Shown here one piece after another: positions 23,106 through 35,057 of a stretch of 64,000 bases of DNA. Below the pieces are notes generated by a model. It was not told the DNA's origin. It saw nothing but the letters and a program-made list of their open reading frames with translations, and made no database searches. The stretch's first letter is position 1; the number at the start of each line of letters is the position of its first letter. Source of the stretch: Symbiodinium natans. Its lineage: Eukaryota > Sar > Dinophyceae > Suessiales > Symbiodiniaceae. Location of the stretch: contig CAJNDS010002389.1 in assembly GCA_905221605.1 (NCBI GenBank), positions 1 to 64,000 of the forward strand, written 5' to 3'. The position numbers and the translations under genes are program-made.

Positions 23106-25189
23106 TAAAACAAAGCACGATTCCGGACCACAACCTACAAATCAAAAGCGCAACGCAAAGATCCTGGAGCATCGAATTTCCAGACCACAGTTCGCAAATC
23201 ACGAGCGCCAACCAAAAAACAGCAGAAGCAAACCACAATGTATACAACACAGGCGCAACATCAAGCGTCCCAAGTGCAGGCTTCGGGCACGAGAAGGATT
23301 TCCCGAACTTGGTGCATCTTCTCGTGCTTGCTTTTGTTGTGCGATTGAGGTCACCCAGCTGCAATGACCATGAAAGGAAATCGTTAAGTTCCTCAAGCGA
23401 CCTTGAGGCCAATGCCTGGAACATACTTAAAACGCACTTAAGCGCACCTTGTGAAAGCCGAAAGTGTTCCCAGGAGGGGCCACTGCTGTAAAGAATGGCG
23501 CCTGAACAAACAGTTGAAGTCTCAGGGCGTGATGAATCAAGAGTTCTACCGGGCTGGTAGTGACACCGTTGGCAGAGACAGCTCCTGGCTTATCATAAAC
23601 CCCCCTTGTTCGAAAGTATTAGAGGCCTCTTGGCACATCTGGCTTTTGGTCCTCACCCCATCCAATATTTTCCCACACTGGCACCGGTGCCTTGGCAGGC
23701 TTCCTGGCACCTGGTGCACGCGCGGCACCTGGCGCCGAAGAGGCCCTGGCATGACTCATATTTTGGCATAAGACTTTCTTCGGGAATTGGGGAGGCAGCG
23801 TGCTTCTCTGAGGGGCAGAGGCCAGGTTCTGCGGCTTAACGCCTGAACTTAAGGGCTTTTTTGAGGGCAGTAGGAAGCCCCATAGAGAACCCCTCTTAAC
23901 AAGCAAAGTAAGCAACTTCTCTGCTGCCCCGATAGTGTGTTGAACACGTTCCGCCCCCCGCCCCCGCCCGCGCCTCGAGGAGCTTCTGCTTATCGAGGTT
24001 GCGGATCCAGGACCTTAAGGTGTGGCCGTTGGGGAGTTTATGCATTGACAGATCAAAGTCCGACGCAGTTGCGACTCGTTCAGAGTGGCTGCAGCGCGTG
24101 CGAGACGGTATGCAGCGGAGAAAGCGCAAGATTCATTCATTGCACATCATTCTTGCCTGTGCGGACGGCATCATGGTCAAAGCCAAATTTTGGCTTCACT
24201 GGCCCGGGCCCCGGTTCTGGATGGATTGGTTTTCCACTGCTTGGATGAATTTTAGCACTCCATGGGGGATATCATGACTATTTCATTCGGGTGTGTGCAA
24301 GGCAGAAGATGCTCAGCGAAGGGGTTTGAAGCGCCTCATTGCAAGTCATCCTCCCTCACGTTGTGTACGAGCAATGAAGTGACACCCTCGGTTGCTGTGG
24401 AAGATATGCCTGTGCGTCCCTGGGCATGCTGCACCTCCTCCTCCTCTTCAAAAAATCCCCCCCACCCGCTGCAAGGCCCCGCATGAACCTGTCAAACAAA
24501 CCTTTTCCATCCTTTGACAGCCACCACGTCACCACAGCTTTATCATGTAAAGCTTTCGCAAGTACAAAGTAGGACCTAAACCCCACAAGTCACAGTGCCC
24601 CTCGTCTGAGTTGGTCCACCTCTCGCATGACCGGCCACCGACGTGGGCCAGAGTTCAACTCGGGCGGCCCGTGGCTGCCTCCAATGTTGAGCTTCGTTTC
24701 CAGTTCTGAGGCAATGAGTCCCTTTGAGGGCTGAAGGTCCTACGTCCTACGCCGTCGCTGATGGTTCCTGATGGCTTGAAAGCCCCAAACCCAGAAACCC
24801 TCAGCTAAGATACACATCGGCTCCCAACCTTCGCACGGGCGTGGGCTTCCGGATGTCCGCCTGGAACACATAGGGTCTGAGGTTTAGAGTCTACAGCCTT
24901 GGGGTAGGAGAGGCGTATTTGCAGAGCCAAAGAATGTTCAGCTTTTCGGATGGTACATAGGTCGCCTTTGAGAAATGAAAGGTTGACACCAAATCGAGCA
25001 TACGGTACCCAGCGGAACTGAAACCTCCAATGACTGCTGCAAATCCTGGCTATTAAATGGAACCCTGCAGAATCATGCTAGCATCCCCTACGCCCGCATA
25101 CCTCAACCTCAACCGTTAGACCGAAAGCTCTGCAACCAGAATCTTCACATGACCTGTTATATGTAGCCTGTTCGGAACACCCTCTTGCC
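23106..25189. other. Mid-GC interval, no gene recognised
   Basis: Short overlapping open frames on both strands, none with a recognisable domain. G+C varies; a C-rich stretch (CCCCCCGCCCCCGCCC type) lies at about 23953-23970. No RNA gene or element is seen. Confidence 0.45.
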
Positions 25190-25660
25190 TTGCCACCCGC
25201 ATCAGCTGTTGACTTGGCGCTCCTGCAAGACACAGGTGCTTCCATGCAAATTGTCTCAAGCTTAGGGCCCCTCAGGTTCTCAACGGATTTTGCGGCTGCA
25301 ACCCACCCGAGGCCGACATGCGCCGAGGTGAAGCTGATGGGAACTCTTGTCGTGCAACTGCAATGGAAGGAGTTCTGTACGGGCACACGGTTGCATCTGC
25401 ATCTCCATTCCATTCCGTTTTTCGTTTGCTTTCATTTCTCGCACCGGCAAGCTGTTAAACCGTCGACTCGATTGCCTGCCAACACGCGAATCTTCTCTAA
25501 GTCTCCTGTCGAATTTGTGCAGTGGAACAAAGAACACATTAAACTAAACGTGAGGGAATACCAAACTTACATAAACTTACCAGACCACGAGCCCAGGACC
25601 ATCCCTTCATGCTCCTGCAGCCGGCATCTGCGGCCTGGCTTGAAACCTACTGAGCACTAG
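25190..25660 (+). other. Open stretch with DTGAS motif, possibly exon-like
   Basis: 156 codons on the plus strand. Near the start the translation reads DLALLQDTGASMQIVSSLG. D-T-G-A-S after hydrophobic residues is the active-site signature of retropepsin-like aspartic proteases, but Q replaces the usual hydrophobic residue immediately before D. I see no reverse transcriptase or integrase nearby, and the later part becomes histidine/phenylalanine-rich. This could be a decayed retroelement protease, an unrelated exon or chance. Confidence 0.2.
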
Positions 25661-25751
25661 CTTAGGGGGCCCATTTTTGGTGGGTGGCTTTGTGACTTTG
25701 TGAACTGCGGAGCCAGGAAGGTGGCTCCTGGCCCTTAACGCCCACCACGCG

Positions 25752-25790
25752 TATGTATATGTATATATATATATACACATATGTACAAAC
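25752..25790. repeat. TA-rich microsatellite
   Basis: GTATGTATATG followed by (TA)n and CACATATGTAC. A short simple repeat with no coding meaning. Confidence 0.85.
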
Positions 25791-26185
25791 AAGGTGGGGG
25801 TCTAGCGTTACCTGTCAGCACTCACACTCCAATCTCCGGCAGCTTTCTGAAGCTCTCAAGTTTTGGAGGAGACGCCGCGCGAGGCTTTGGCCCCGCTCGC
25901 TTGGTCACCTTGCAGGGCAGTTCCAAGAGGGTTCAGAAAGCTTGGAGGCTTTAGGGTTGCGGGGCTTTTCACAGGGTTTGAGGTTTGGGGCTGAAGGTGT
26001 AGGCATCAAATTTGGAGTGATAGAGTTTGCAGTTTAGGCCATCAGGCATTCACGAATGATTTAAGATCGTCCCTCATTGGATCCTCCCTCAACCACAGCC
26101 CAAGGCCTTGGTTCAAAGCCGCCCGAAAGGCTAGCTTCAAGAACCGAAGCTTTCACTTTCTGTCTCTTCCCGTGTCGCTGCCTCG

Positions 26186-26400
26186 CACTCTCTCTCTCTC
26201 GCCCTCTCTCTCTCTCGCCCCTCCTCTTCCTGCTCCTCCTCCTGCTCATCCTCCTCCTCCTGCTTCTCCTCCTCCTCATTCTGCTTCAAGGACATGGCGG
26301 AGTGGCCCCTCCCACATGCACTGACGCGAAACCAACGCTCTCCCTCTCCCTCTCCCTCTCCCTCTGCCTCTCCCTCTCTCTCTCTCTCTCTCGCTCGCTC
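26186..26400. repeat. CT-rich simple repeat
   Basis: (CT)n and (CTCCTC)n polypyrimidine tracts at about 26186-26280 and 26336-26400, separated by about 55 bp of complex sequence. Ser-Leu and Arg-Glu frames arise from it. Such mirror polypyrimidine tracts can form triplex DNA. Confidence 0.92.
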
Positions 26401-28683
26401 CGTGGTGAGTGAAGGTGTTCGGATTCTGAAAACGGACTGCCATGACAAATTTGCCATCTTGAGTGGTCTGTCAGCAGATGTGCCGCCGCAGCGTGGTGTT
26501 GCCAAAATCGTGTGATGGCATGGCGAGATAGATTTGCGTTCACCATTTCAGAAGATACGGCGGCACAGCGAAGCACTGATATCCATTTGCAAAGGTGACT
26601 TCCGGCCAGTGCACCGTCATGCACGTGCTGTCCGGAACAAGGCTTGATGCTGATAGAGAGCCAGATGGTGTGATACTTGGCCGAGGTATGCCAACCCCCG
26701 GGGTACGAGTGCTCGGGACTTGGGACGCTCATGTGAAGATTGGGCAAGTCAACCTCGTACTGAAAAATTCGTGCCGGGGCCTGCGGCCAGCACATTGTGG
26801 TCAAGCAGCAGCTCGTCGTCTGTGTGGTGGGGCGTGGCTCGGGTCAATGCGGAAGTGTCTTCGACGGACTTACTGAAGGACAATGACAATGGCACAAGAG
26901 GCAACCTTGTCGAATGGCATGCGCGAGTCACTGTGAGACTGAAGCTTGGTTCTGTTCAAGTACTGTGTAGAAGTGACAATGGCGGCAGTGTTTCTAGATG
27001 ACCAGCGCTGCTTTCACAAGTGGAAGGGCCACCCTCCACAGTAATACTGGCATGCAGAGATTCTGATGCCTGGGGCCAAGCGACGAAGAGAGCATTCAGG
27101 GCTCGCCATAGCCATAACGCTCATGATAGCCGGAATGATGTTGAGTATTGCCAAGGTAGCCTTGCCGCCTTGCCGGCTCGGAAGCCGAAGTAGAGTGTAG
27201 ACAGGGCATGCGATCATCGATGTCACCTTTCAGCCGAGCGTGCGGCTTTGGAGTTAGCAGCTCCCAAATTTTTCGATGTGGTGTAGAATCGAATTCTGGG
27301 ATCTTCATCTGCGTGCGACTTTTTCCATTCCATGGTCAGACCGGCTTTGACTTTCCTGAACTGACTTCCACTTTCATTCGTTCTTTCCTCGCTCAAGACT
27401 CGAAGCCTGTGGCAGGCTGGAACCCGGGCACTTCTTCATCACCATACCCTTCAACCTGCTGCAGACCCCAAAGACGAGTAAAAATCCTATCGGAGAGGGA
27501 CCTCTCGACCTACTACAGCCCTTGACGCCTCACGTGCTCGCTTCGACGCCTCACTCGCAGAGCACGCGAAGCTGAGAAGGTCCTTTTCAAGCTTCAGGGC
27601 TCTCATAGAAATGCTACTTGTGCTATTTGTGCTTTGAGGCTTGGGCATTTCGGAGTGCAGGGTTAGGGTTCATATCCTGAAAAACACATGCACACTTGCT
27701 TTCATCAAGCTGAGGACTACATACGAATTTTGGGCCCCTACTCACCAGCCAACTTGTCAAATTTCTACTTCCACCCTTTCACTGATTCTCGCCATAAACC
27801 CTAAGGCAAAACTCCTCCCTGAAGTCTAATCCCCTAAACCCTCCCTCCAAGCCTAGACCTACACCCTAAGACCGAAGTCCCACTCTGGGGGGTTGGGCGG
27901 GGAGAAGGCTCAAATGCGACACCTTCCCTGACACAATAAGGGGTGGGTTCTAAAACTTGCTTGGTTCCGCAAGGGGGCGTGCAGAAAGGGATGAATTTAA
28001 AGCTTCTTATGGATCCACTCCGCACCCTGATTGACCACTTCATGCGGGGGTGAGGAACCACCATGGGCCCCAGTGAGCTCTTAGTGAGCCCCACATGCCC
28101 AAACCTGTGCACTATCCTTGCCACCAGGGGTCCGCTGCAGCTTGCGCTCGTTGGTGAGACGAGTTGCTTTGGTGTCGTAAGAAAGCCTGATAGAAACAAG
28201 GAATTCAGGATGAGGGATTCATGAGCTTGACGCGGCCCAAAAGGCCAAAAGGTGTAATTCGCCGCCGGGGTACAGCGTCATTCCCCAGGAATCCAAGCGA
28301 AAGATGGAAGCGATCGTGACGAACCTACCCAGAAAAGCCCAGCTAAGTTCCAAAATCCTAAAGGCAGGCCCAAAATGCACAAAAACTGAAGCCGAGCTTG
28401 TGAGCCCAACCTGAGTCAATGCCGCACAGTGCTGCCCGGCCACCGACACGACACTCGCGCCCTGATTGCGGCAAGGTTCCAGGCCGCGGGAAGATCCTCC
28501 GCTTTCAGCTACAAGGCGTTTTTGAATTTAAGGCGCGGGTTTACAGCTTCCTCTATGATGTTACGTGCCCATACGTGCCATGTGTGTCTGCCTTTGAAGC
28601 GAATACTGTGAGCAGTGGAAGCAAGAGTTTCCAGTTTCAACTTCGATTGCAGCAGTAAACATCCGGGCTAGCTTGGCGCTGCC
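26401..28683. other. Mid-GC interval downstream of the membrane protein gene
   Basis: No gene recognised. A minus-strand frame at 27014-27226 has a hydrophobic run (AILNIIPAIMSVMAMA) that could be a membrane helix. It is not linked to the gene at 28684-30582 by any signal I can see. Decayed telomere-like words occur at about 25940-26035, 27625-27680 (GGGTTAGGGTT) and 27800-27880 (AAACCCTAAGG, CCCCTAAACCCTCC). Confidence 0.4.
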
Positions 28684-29314
28684 TCAGCTAGCATTTGTCC
28701 GGAAGGCACGGTTTTTGGCCTTCCAGAACGGGTAGAGTGTGCACCCGGAAAAAATGGCAGATGTAAGCGCAAAGGCAGCCGTGCGTGTGATTGCAGCAAT
28801 TAGAACGAATGCGGCCATTATGCAAGCTGGTACAACCAACACACCAAGGCTGAAGATCCAATCCAGCACGCAGCATGCTTGCTTCTTGCAGACTTGGTAA
28901 GCCAATGCGACACCTAGCACTATGATGCTAGGTATCGCCAATAGCCACCATGCCAGTGCATCAAAGGAAGATGACACCGCAATGCTCATGTCACCGACGG
29001 CGAGACGGTAAGCCACGCGATCCAAGAACAGCCACACCACCGGACTAGAAGCCACGACGATTTGTTGGTACAGGTAAACTGGACTAGTCAGCTGTCGAAG
29101 CAGCGTTGCCCTAACATGCCCTTGCACCAGGTTCTCGAAGTCAGTATTGCTTCCAAACCAGATGCCAATGCATGTCAGCTTGATGTCACGGTCGCAAGGA
29201 ATGGGTGCGCCGGTTACTTTGTCCACGTGGTTCACAGTGCAGCACCAGCATTTCGCATCGTTGATGTGGAACTTGACGAGTTGCTGCTGCAGCGTGTCCA
29301 GGTTGGAACAGAAG
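28684..29314 (-). CDS. C-terminal exon, DEFWSHSW-type membrane protein
   Basis: Minus-strand exon of about 210 codons ending at a TGA at 28684-28686. It encodes CWCCTVNHVD, IPCDRDIKL and IWFGS, then a hydrophobic C-terminal region with about three likely membrane segments (WWLLAIPSIIVLGVALAY; FSLGVLVVPACIMAAFVLIA; AFALTSAIFSGCTLYPF). The CC-x-V-x-H ... PCDR ... WFGS order matches, from memory, a large family of uncharacterised Symbiodinium multipass proteins. The open frame continues upstream to 29949, but that part is proline/histidine/phenylalanine-rich translation of the intronic repeat. I place the acceptor at CCATAG (29320-29315), where complexity changes. Function unknown; probably an integral membrane protein. 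Confidence 0.62.
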
Positions 29315-30289
29315 CTATGGCCAACGTGGGCAAGGCAAAAGAAAGATGGGAACGGTGGGAATGGCGAGCTAAATGTTGGGTGGAAATAAATGTCAGGTAA
29401 TGGTGAGGATGGGTGAGTCGATGTCAGGTGGTGGGTGAGGGTTGCGTATAGTGGTGGGAACGCTCGGCGGATGGTGGCGGGTGGTGGTGGATATGGGCAG
29501 TGGGGTAGGTGGGCGGTAGAGAATGGTTGGTACTGGTGGACTATGGGAGAATGGCGGAAATGGTGGGTACATGGTGGCGGGCACTGGCGGGTAAGGGGGG
29601 CATGGTGGAAATGGCGGGAATGGTCGAGAAAGTCTGGTACTAGCGGGAAAGGGGGGAATGGTGGAAATGGTGAAAATGGCGGGTTTTTGGATGTCTGGAA
29701 GTGGCGCGTAGTGATACGAATCGTGGGATTGCGGGCGATGAATAGTGTGTAATGGTGGGATGGGGACTGCAATATGGGCGGGAAACGGTGAGAATGATGG
29801 TTTATGGTGCGGCGGGGAATGGTCTTCCATGGTGGGTGGAAATGGAATGCTGGGAATGGTGTGCGGGGGCGTGTGTCGGGTAATGGTGGGAATGGGGTAG
29901 ACTGGCGTGGGCGGCAATATGGTGGGAAATGGGAAACATGGTTTTGCACGCTGGGTCATAATGAGTAGCAGAGGCAAGGGTGCGACTTGCAAGGAATATT
30001 GGCAAGGTATGGTAGGAGTGGTGGGGAATGGTGGGGAGGAGGAAGAAGGTGACTAATAGTAAGTATGGAGTATGGATCGCACGGTATGGCATGGTGTGAG
30101 GGGAGCGGGGGGATGGGGGGGCGGGGTGTCGGTGGGAATAACCTCAAAATAACGAAAATAACGGGGGGCGCCGTGAGAATTAGCTGCCAAACCTGGGGAT
30201 AAGAATGCCAATAGGTGGAATAAGGAATGGAACCCTCTGAATGCCCTGAAGAAAACCGCAGAATAAACCCCGAAAAGCCCTGCTAAATC
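29315..30289 (-). other. Putative intron filled with degenerate G-rich repeat
   Basis: This lies between the two recognisable exons of the membrane protein gene. About 29340-30120 is a degenerate repeat of GGTGGGAATGG-like words on the plus strand (CCATTCCCACC on the sense strand). A GA donor at 30290/30289 and an AG acceptor at 29315 would leave a 975-bp intron and keep the reading frame across the join (phase 2 to phase 2). Non-canonical GA or GC donors are known in dinoflagellates. The sense strand is pyrimidine-rich before the acceptor (ATCTTTCTTTTGCCTTGCCC). Confidence 0.5.
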
Positions 30290-30582
30290 CTTGGCCGGCC
30301 CAGAAAGAATAAGGAAAAAAAAATCAGTACAAAAATGAATACGCAGCCCTGAAGGATCCCTATGTCACATTGACTGAGGAACGGTGGCAGGCAAGACCCC
30401 CTCTGCAGGATGAAGCCCAGGAGGGCTCCCATGCCGCAAGCCACGGCAACAGCGGCACAGTTCAAGTACCATGCCGTGACATACTTCATCCAAGCAGAGG
30501 TGTGCCAGCTGTGGGACCAGAACTCGTCAATGCGTGCTGTGGCGCGACTGAGTTTGTATTGTCCCGGCTTCCTCCCACGCAT
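30290..30582 (-). CDS. N-terminal exon, DEFWSHSW-type membrane protein
   Basis: Minus-strand frame of about 98 codons from ATG at 30582. It reads RATARIDEFWSHSWHTSAW, then YVTAWYLN, a hydrophobic segment (AAVAVACGMGALLGFIL), and a second (GCVFIFVLIFFSLFFLGRP) just before the exon end. IDEFWSHSW followed by two membrane segments is, from memory, the hallmark N-terminal part of the same dinoflagellate family as the exon at 28684-29314. I recall a middle section in relatives (containing a C-I-N-Q and a W-C-V-F-E-like motif) that I cannot find between the exons. The locus may therefore be a shortened paralogue or a pseudogene. The start Met and any upstream exon are uncertain. Confidence 0.62.
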
Positions 30583-31756
30583 CGCTTGCCCACTCCAATG
30601 ATTTCGGGCCTGGTGGCCTTCATGCTGGCTACCATGTCCACGATCCAGTCATTCACGATCCAGTCATCACAGGGCTCGCTTGCTTGCTCGCTTGCTTGTG
30701 GTGAACCGGGTGCCTGTGGCGAATCCCAGCCATCACAAATTTCTAATGCCCAAGCGGCCCAAGCGGGCCTTCTGTTGGATCGGCATGCCCAAGCGTGCCT
30801 TCGTTTGGATCGTCTTGCAACCCGAAGGTCGTCGGTGAAGCCATGGTGCAACGCGTGCTCAGGCTTACGTACCACACTCTTGATGTCTTCGGGAGACCCT
30901 CACAGTGTTCGCCTAAATCATGTAAAGACGAAAGTGCCCACAAGCCTTTCGAAGTTCAAACCCTAAACCCAAAGGCCCTAAAACGTGACTGCCATGCTAC
31001 GAACTTTACCATGTTGACTGATCCTCGACCTACTGGCAACACGCTGTTGGGGGTCTTGGGTTTGAACCTTGAGAAATTAGGGTGTAAATGTTTAATGTAG
31101 GGGCGGGAAAAAAACCTTTCACAGGTTGAGGCAGAACAGCTCTCCTCCATCGCTGGAGGGCGCGCGCCTAGGTGTGGGGACCTGAACACGTTGCCATCCG
31201 CCGACACGTCGATGTGCACTTCTACTCTTTAAGGCCTCATTTCGAGCGCATGTGAAATGTCTTCCATCAGCTCGGAGCAGAACGTGCCAGAACTATGACC
31301 TGAAAGGGCAGCCATGCTGCTACTAACGACATCTGCTATGTGACCTAAGTGGTGGCGCCTCATCGTCTGCCTGGGTCGAGGTGACTGCTGTGAAGTCCTG
31401 AGAGCAAGGTTTGGTGAGGCTTGGGGGGACTCGTATTGGGGAAACACTACGGGAGTCATCCCTCATCAGTCAAAGATGAACTGAACTGGCGCAGAAGCCG
31501 ATGATACTTTCGGGGAGTCAGGTTAAAAAATGAAACGACTTAGTACTAGTTGCAACCAATTCAGGGCGACCCGAGTTTTAAGTCTCCCAAGCATTTGGCA
31601 GGTTAGAATGTAAAGGGTAGCAGCTTGGAGGGGATAGGAAAAGAGGCTGGTGTTGAGACGGAAAGCATGGGAGAGCTTCTGTAAAGCAGCCTAAGCATCC
31701 TAAGCCCATCCCAAACATCAGTATTTGTGGGTATAGCTCCTAACAACCAGCAAACA

Positions 31757-31784
31757 CCCCCCCCCCCCCAAAAAAAAAAAAAAA
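31757..31784. repeat. C13-A15 composite homopolymer
   Basis: A run of about 13 C passes directly into about 15 A. The same C-run-then-A-run arrangement occurs at 48667-48715. Confidence 0.9.
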
Positions 31785-34590
31785 CATGTTCTTGAATGAT
31801 TGATGTTTGCGGTCCGGAAGAACAATAAGAAGATGTAACAAGCCTCAAAGGGAAGCAAAGCAACAACAGCATCACAATTTCAACGATAAGTAATGCAACG
31901 ATCCATGCGGCTTTCTGTCTTTTCTGCTACGAGTCTTGAGGTCCGGGCCCGGAGTTTTGTAATTGGCTGTTTTTATGTGCACTCCCTGGCCTGAATTGCC
32001 TCGCGAACTGGAGTGCGTTATGTGCTCAGTAAAGGCTGAGGCTTATGTTTGAGCAAACCACGCACAGAGTGCTGGGCCTCATTAACAAAACCGTTTTGCC
32101 TCTGTATCCTTCCACCTGCAGAGTTGCTCAGCCCCCATGCGTAAAGCTTCAAAGCATGGCAATAGCGAGTGAGCCCATACAACTGCTCACCCAAGCTGTT
32201 TGCTTCGTACTGAGCCCTTGAGGACCACCACTGTGGGACTGTGGTGCCTGTGCAGCACCTCCAAAGCCTCCAAACCTGGCAACCACCGTCAACCACCTCA
32301 TCTGCGATCGTCACCTCTGCCTACCGAATTCCTGCAGTTCCTGCAGATCCGATACCTTCAAAGCAGTTGATGCCTGGGACGTGTCCTTTCGAGTTCACGA
32401 CCTGCTTAGCCCATCAAAGCATTCGCATAAGGAAGAAGAGACGGCATACTGCTTTTTGCTGTTTACCTTCTCTCCTGGTTGCATTCGTTGTCTGTTGCAC
32501 GTTCACTTGAGTCTTGCAGCGCAGTGGCTCTTCACTACTGCCACCCAGTCCGCTTTCAAACACCGTATGCAACCTTTGATTTAGAACTTCAGCCAGGGTG
32601 CCAGCTGCTTCGGCCTAAGCTCCCTTAGCCGCTGGATGCCAGCGACACGCGGCGGCCCTGGCGCCTAGGCTGACGAGGCGCGAAGGAGGCACCGGCCAGC
32701 CCAAGCTTCCCCACACTGACTTGTGCCCATACAATCCCATGTATGAGCCCAGTAGCCCTGAACCATACAGTTTTCGATGGCAGAACAGCACAAGCCCTTT
32801 CATGCCCTTTGTGAGTCCAGGCTGCAGTCTTTGCTGACGCTGCGGATGCTGCGGCGGCGCAAGGAGTAGTTTGGAGTGACCGCCGAGGGGTTCGCACCTG
32901 GTACGGGTTTGCAGCTTTGGGCTTTTGACTTCAAGGCTGCGGGGTCGCAAGTCACAGGGTCAGATATCACACCAACTATAAGCCAGGCGCAAACACGAGT
33001 GAAAAGCAAGTTAGGACAACGCAACCCTTGCAACTTTCGAAGGTGCCTCTCCTCACGCCTATTGAACTAGCACAATCACGCTTAGTACATCCTCAGGCTT
33101 CTCTTTTCGTACACCAGCAGTCTCATGACAGTCTGTAAGTTAAACGTTGACAGAGCTTGCGAAAACCCTTGCGCAACGTGTTGATGAAGCTTCGAGCGTA
33201 TTGCGTGGGGTCTACATATATCTAAGTGACCCAACATGACGTTAACCATTGACCCATCTTACAAGCTTTGAATGAGAGATTGTTGCCTATCTTGGAGCGT
33301 CGGGGATCAGGCTTCTGATGTTAGTGGAAATGCGCTGCTCCAGTTCTGAAGCACAAGTTAGTACCCACAAGCGCCAGTGGTCGGCCCATAATCCCAAACT
33401 TAGACCCTTGCCCAAACCCGAAGCTGTTAAACCTTAAGCGCATGTCCTGAAAGAAAGGCTGCCCACCTGTTTGTACAGATAGCAAGCGGGCTTACGGGTT
33501 CTCAACTTATGGTTACTGTGCTTGATCAAACACAGGATGCTGTTCATTGTGTGCCTCTGTGGACTAGGCCCCAAAACTAAGCCCGAAGTCCAAACTGAAA
33601 CCTTGAATCGAAAGTAAAACCATCCCAACAAGTGCTCCTAAGCCTAAAAGCTTGGTCGCCCCAAACCTCAAGTATCCTGCGTGCCTTGACCACAGCAGGC
33701 GCGGAAGCTGGTGCAGAAACCGATGCGGAAGTTGAGGGCATTGAAACTCTGGAGCTGGAAGGTGTGGCCAAGTCCTCCGCATAGGCGCATGATAACTTTA
33801 AAGTCTGGGAGTCTGGGAGTGAGAGCTTGGAGTAAGGTTGAAGCCAGGGTGAAGGAGAGCTTGGCTGCCACGGCAGTGTGAACTCGTGGGTCCAAACGAC
33901 TTAATCCCCTGAATTCCCCAGCCCGAAGTAGGAGTTTGGGACACACCACGGCGTCGCCAACCGGTGAAGTACTAACCCATGAACATCAAAGCTTTGATGG
34001 CTTTGGGTCGAAACGTCCCTTGCATGGCACATGCATTGCACACGCATGCGCATCTAGGAAACGAGCTCCCAACTTCGAACCTCGGCAGAGAGCTGCTTCC
34101 GGAAGACGGAGATGTGGCGCTCCAAACGCTGGGCTTCGGTGTCGGGCACTCCTGCAGCTGTCGGACTTCAAGCTCTTGAAGTATCTTGAAGTGAATCTTG
34201 GCTGCTCTTCTGCCTCGTAGAGAGCTACGTTGGACTTGTGTAGGGGTTACGGAGCCTTAACAGTCTTTTTTTGGGGCTCTTCAGGGTTTTAGACCTGGGA
34301 ACTTCGGGTCTTGCAGAGCCTTGTGGGGCGAACGGTGGAAGTTGGTTGGGCGAACAGGGTTTCGGGGATAAACTGATGAGTTCATAGCAAGCATGATCCA
34401 TAATGTGGTGTACTGGTGCGTAAATAACAGACTGCATGGTGGGTGGTTCGGACTGGCTGCAAGGTGGCGTGCGGGCAACTCAATACCAACCATGCTCGCC
34501 TTAGACCAGTGCAGAATGATCCTGATTCGTGCGTGGATGAATTGGGAATGGGACATAACATAAGTTAATCATGGTTCGGGCATGGGTGCC

Positions 34591-34612
34591 ACTCACTCAC
34601 TCACTCACTCAC
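34591..34612. repeat. (ACTC)n microsatellite
   Basis: Five and a half perfect ACTC units. Confidence 0.95.
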
Positions 34613-35024
34613 GGCTTGCGAAGAGTCTTCAAGCCGAGCAGGGGGACTTAGCCCCGGTGTGTTGGCAGGGATGCAACGAAACAAAGCAGGGCTCCAAGAA
34701 AAGTGCAAGGGCGGCAAGAGGCAGGTACGCGTATCGAGAAACTATCGACATGTGAGGGCTTCATCGTTAGTTCCCGTTGAAGCTTCTGAACATGTTGGCG
34801 TAAATGGCAAGGATTGAAGGACCAAACGCTTGGAAACTCTCGCTCACCCGGCTCCTATGGCTTTCAGCTGGTCGACATCACCGCGCAGAAGTGCAGATCC
34901 AGAAATGTCCTCGCGCTCTGGCGTTCTGGGATTAGGGGTATCCCTGCTCCCCTTAACCTCATTGCTGAGCGGCCTAAAGGCTCAAGGCGTTTTGAGGCTC
35001 CGCAAGTAGACCTCGAACCCTTTA

Positions 35025-35057
35025 TGTTCACGGACGTCCCCCAGACGTCCGTGAACA
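35025..35057. other. Perfect 14-bp stem-loop
   Basis: TGTTCACGGACGTC (35025-35038) and GACGTCCGTGAACA (35044-35057) are exact inverted copies with a 5-base CCCCA loop. It is by far the cleanest hairpin in the mid-GC region and is not part of a visible repeat family. It could be a protein-binding dyad, a foldback footprint or an RNA structure. No flanking gene is recognised. Confidence 0.85.

Larger units (their letters stand above)
30583..35024. other. Mid-GC interval, no gene firmly recognised
   Basis: Short open frames only. At about 30639-30672 CACGATCCAGTCATTCACGA then TCCAGTCATC is a small direct repeat, and TTGCTTGCTCGCTTGCTTG follows at about 30680. At 32018-32314 (minus) a 98-codon frame of normal complexity reads QYEANSLGEQLYGLTRYCHA; no family recognised. 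Decayed telomere-like words occur at about 30955-30985 (CAAACCCTAAACCCAAAGG). Confidence 0.4.

Noticed and set aside
25190..25660. Retrotransposon protease (DTGAS)
   Set aside because: One motif only, with a polar residue before the catalytic Asp and no reverse transcriptase, integrase or RNase H nearby. Kept only as an unassigned open stretch.
29315..29949. N-terminal extension of the 421-codon minus-strand frame
   Set aside because: The Pro/His/Phe-rich translation is the intronic G-rich repeat read on the opposite strand; complexity changes sharply at a plausible AG acceptor near 29315.
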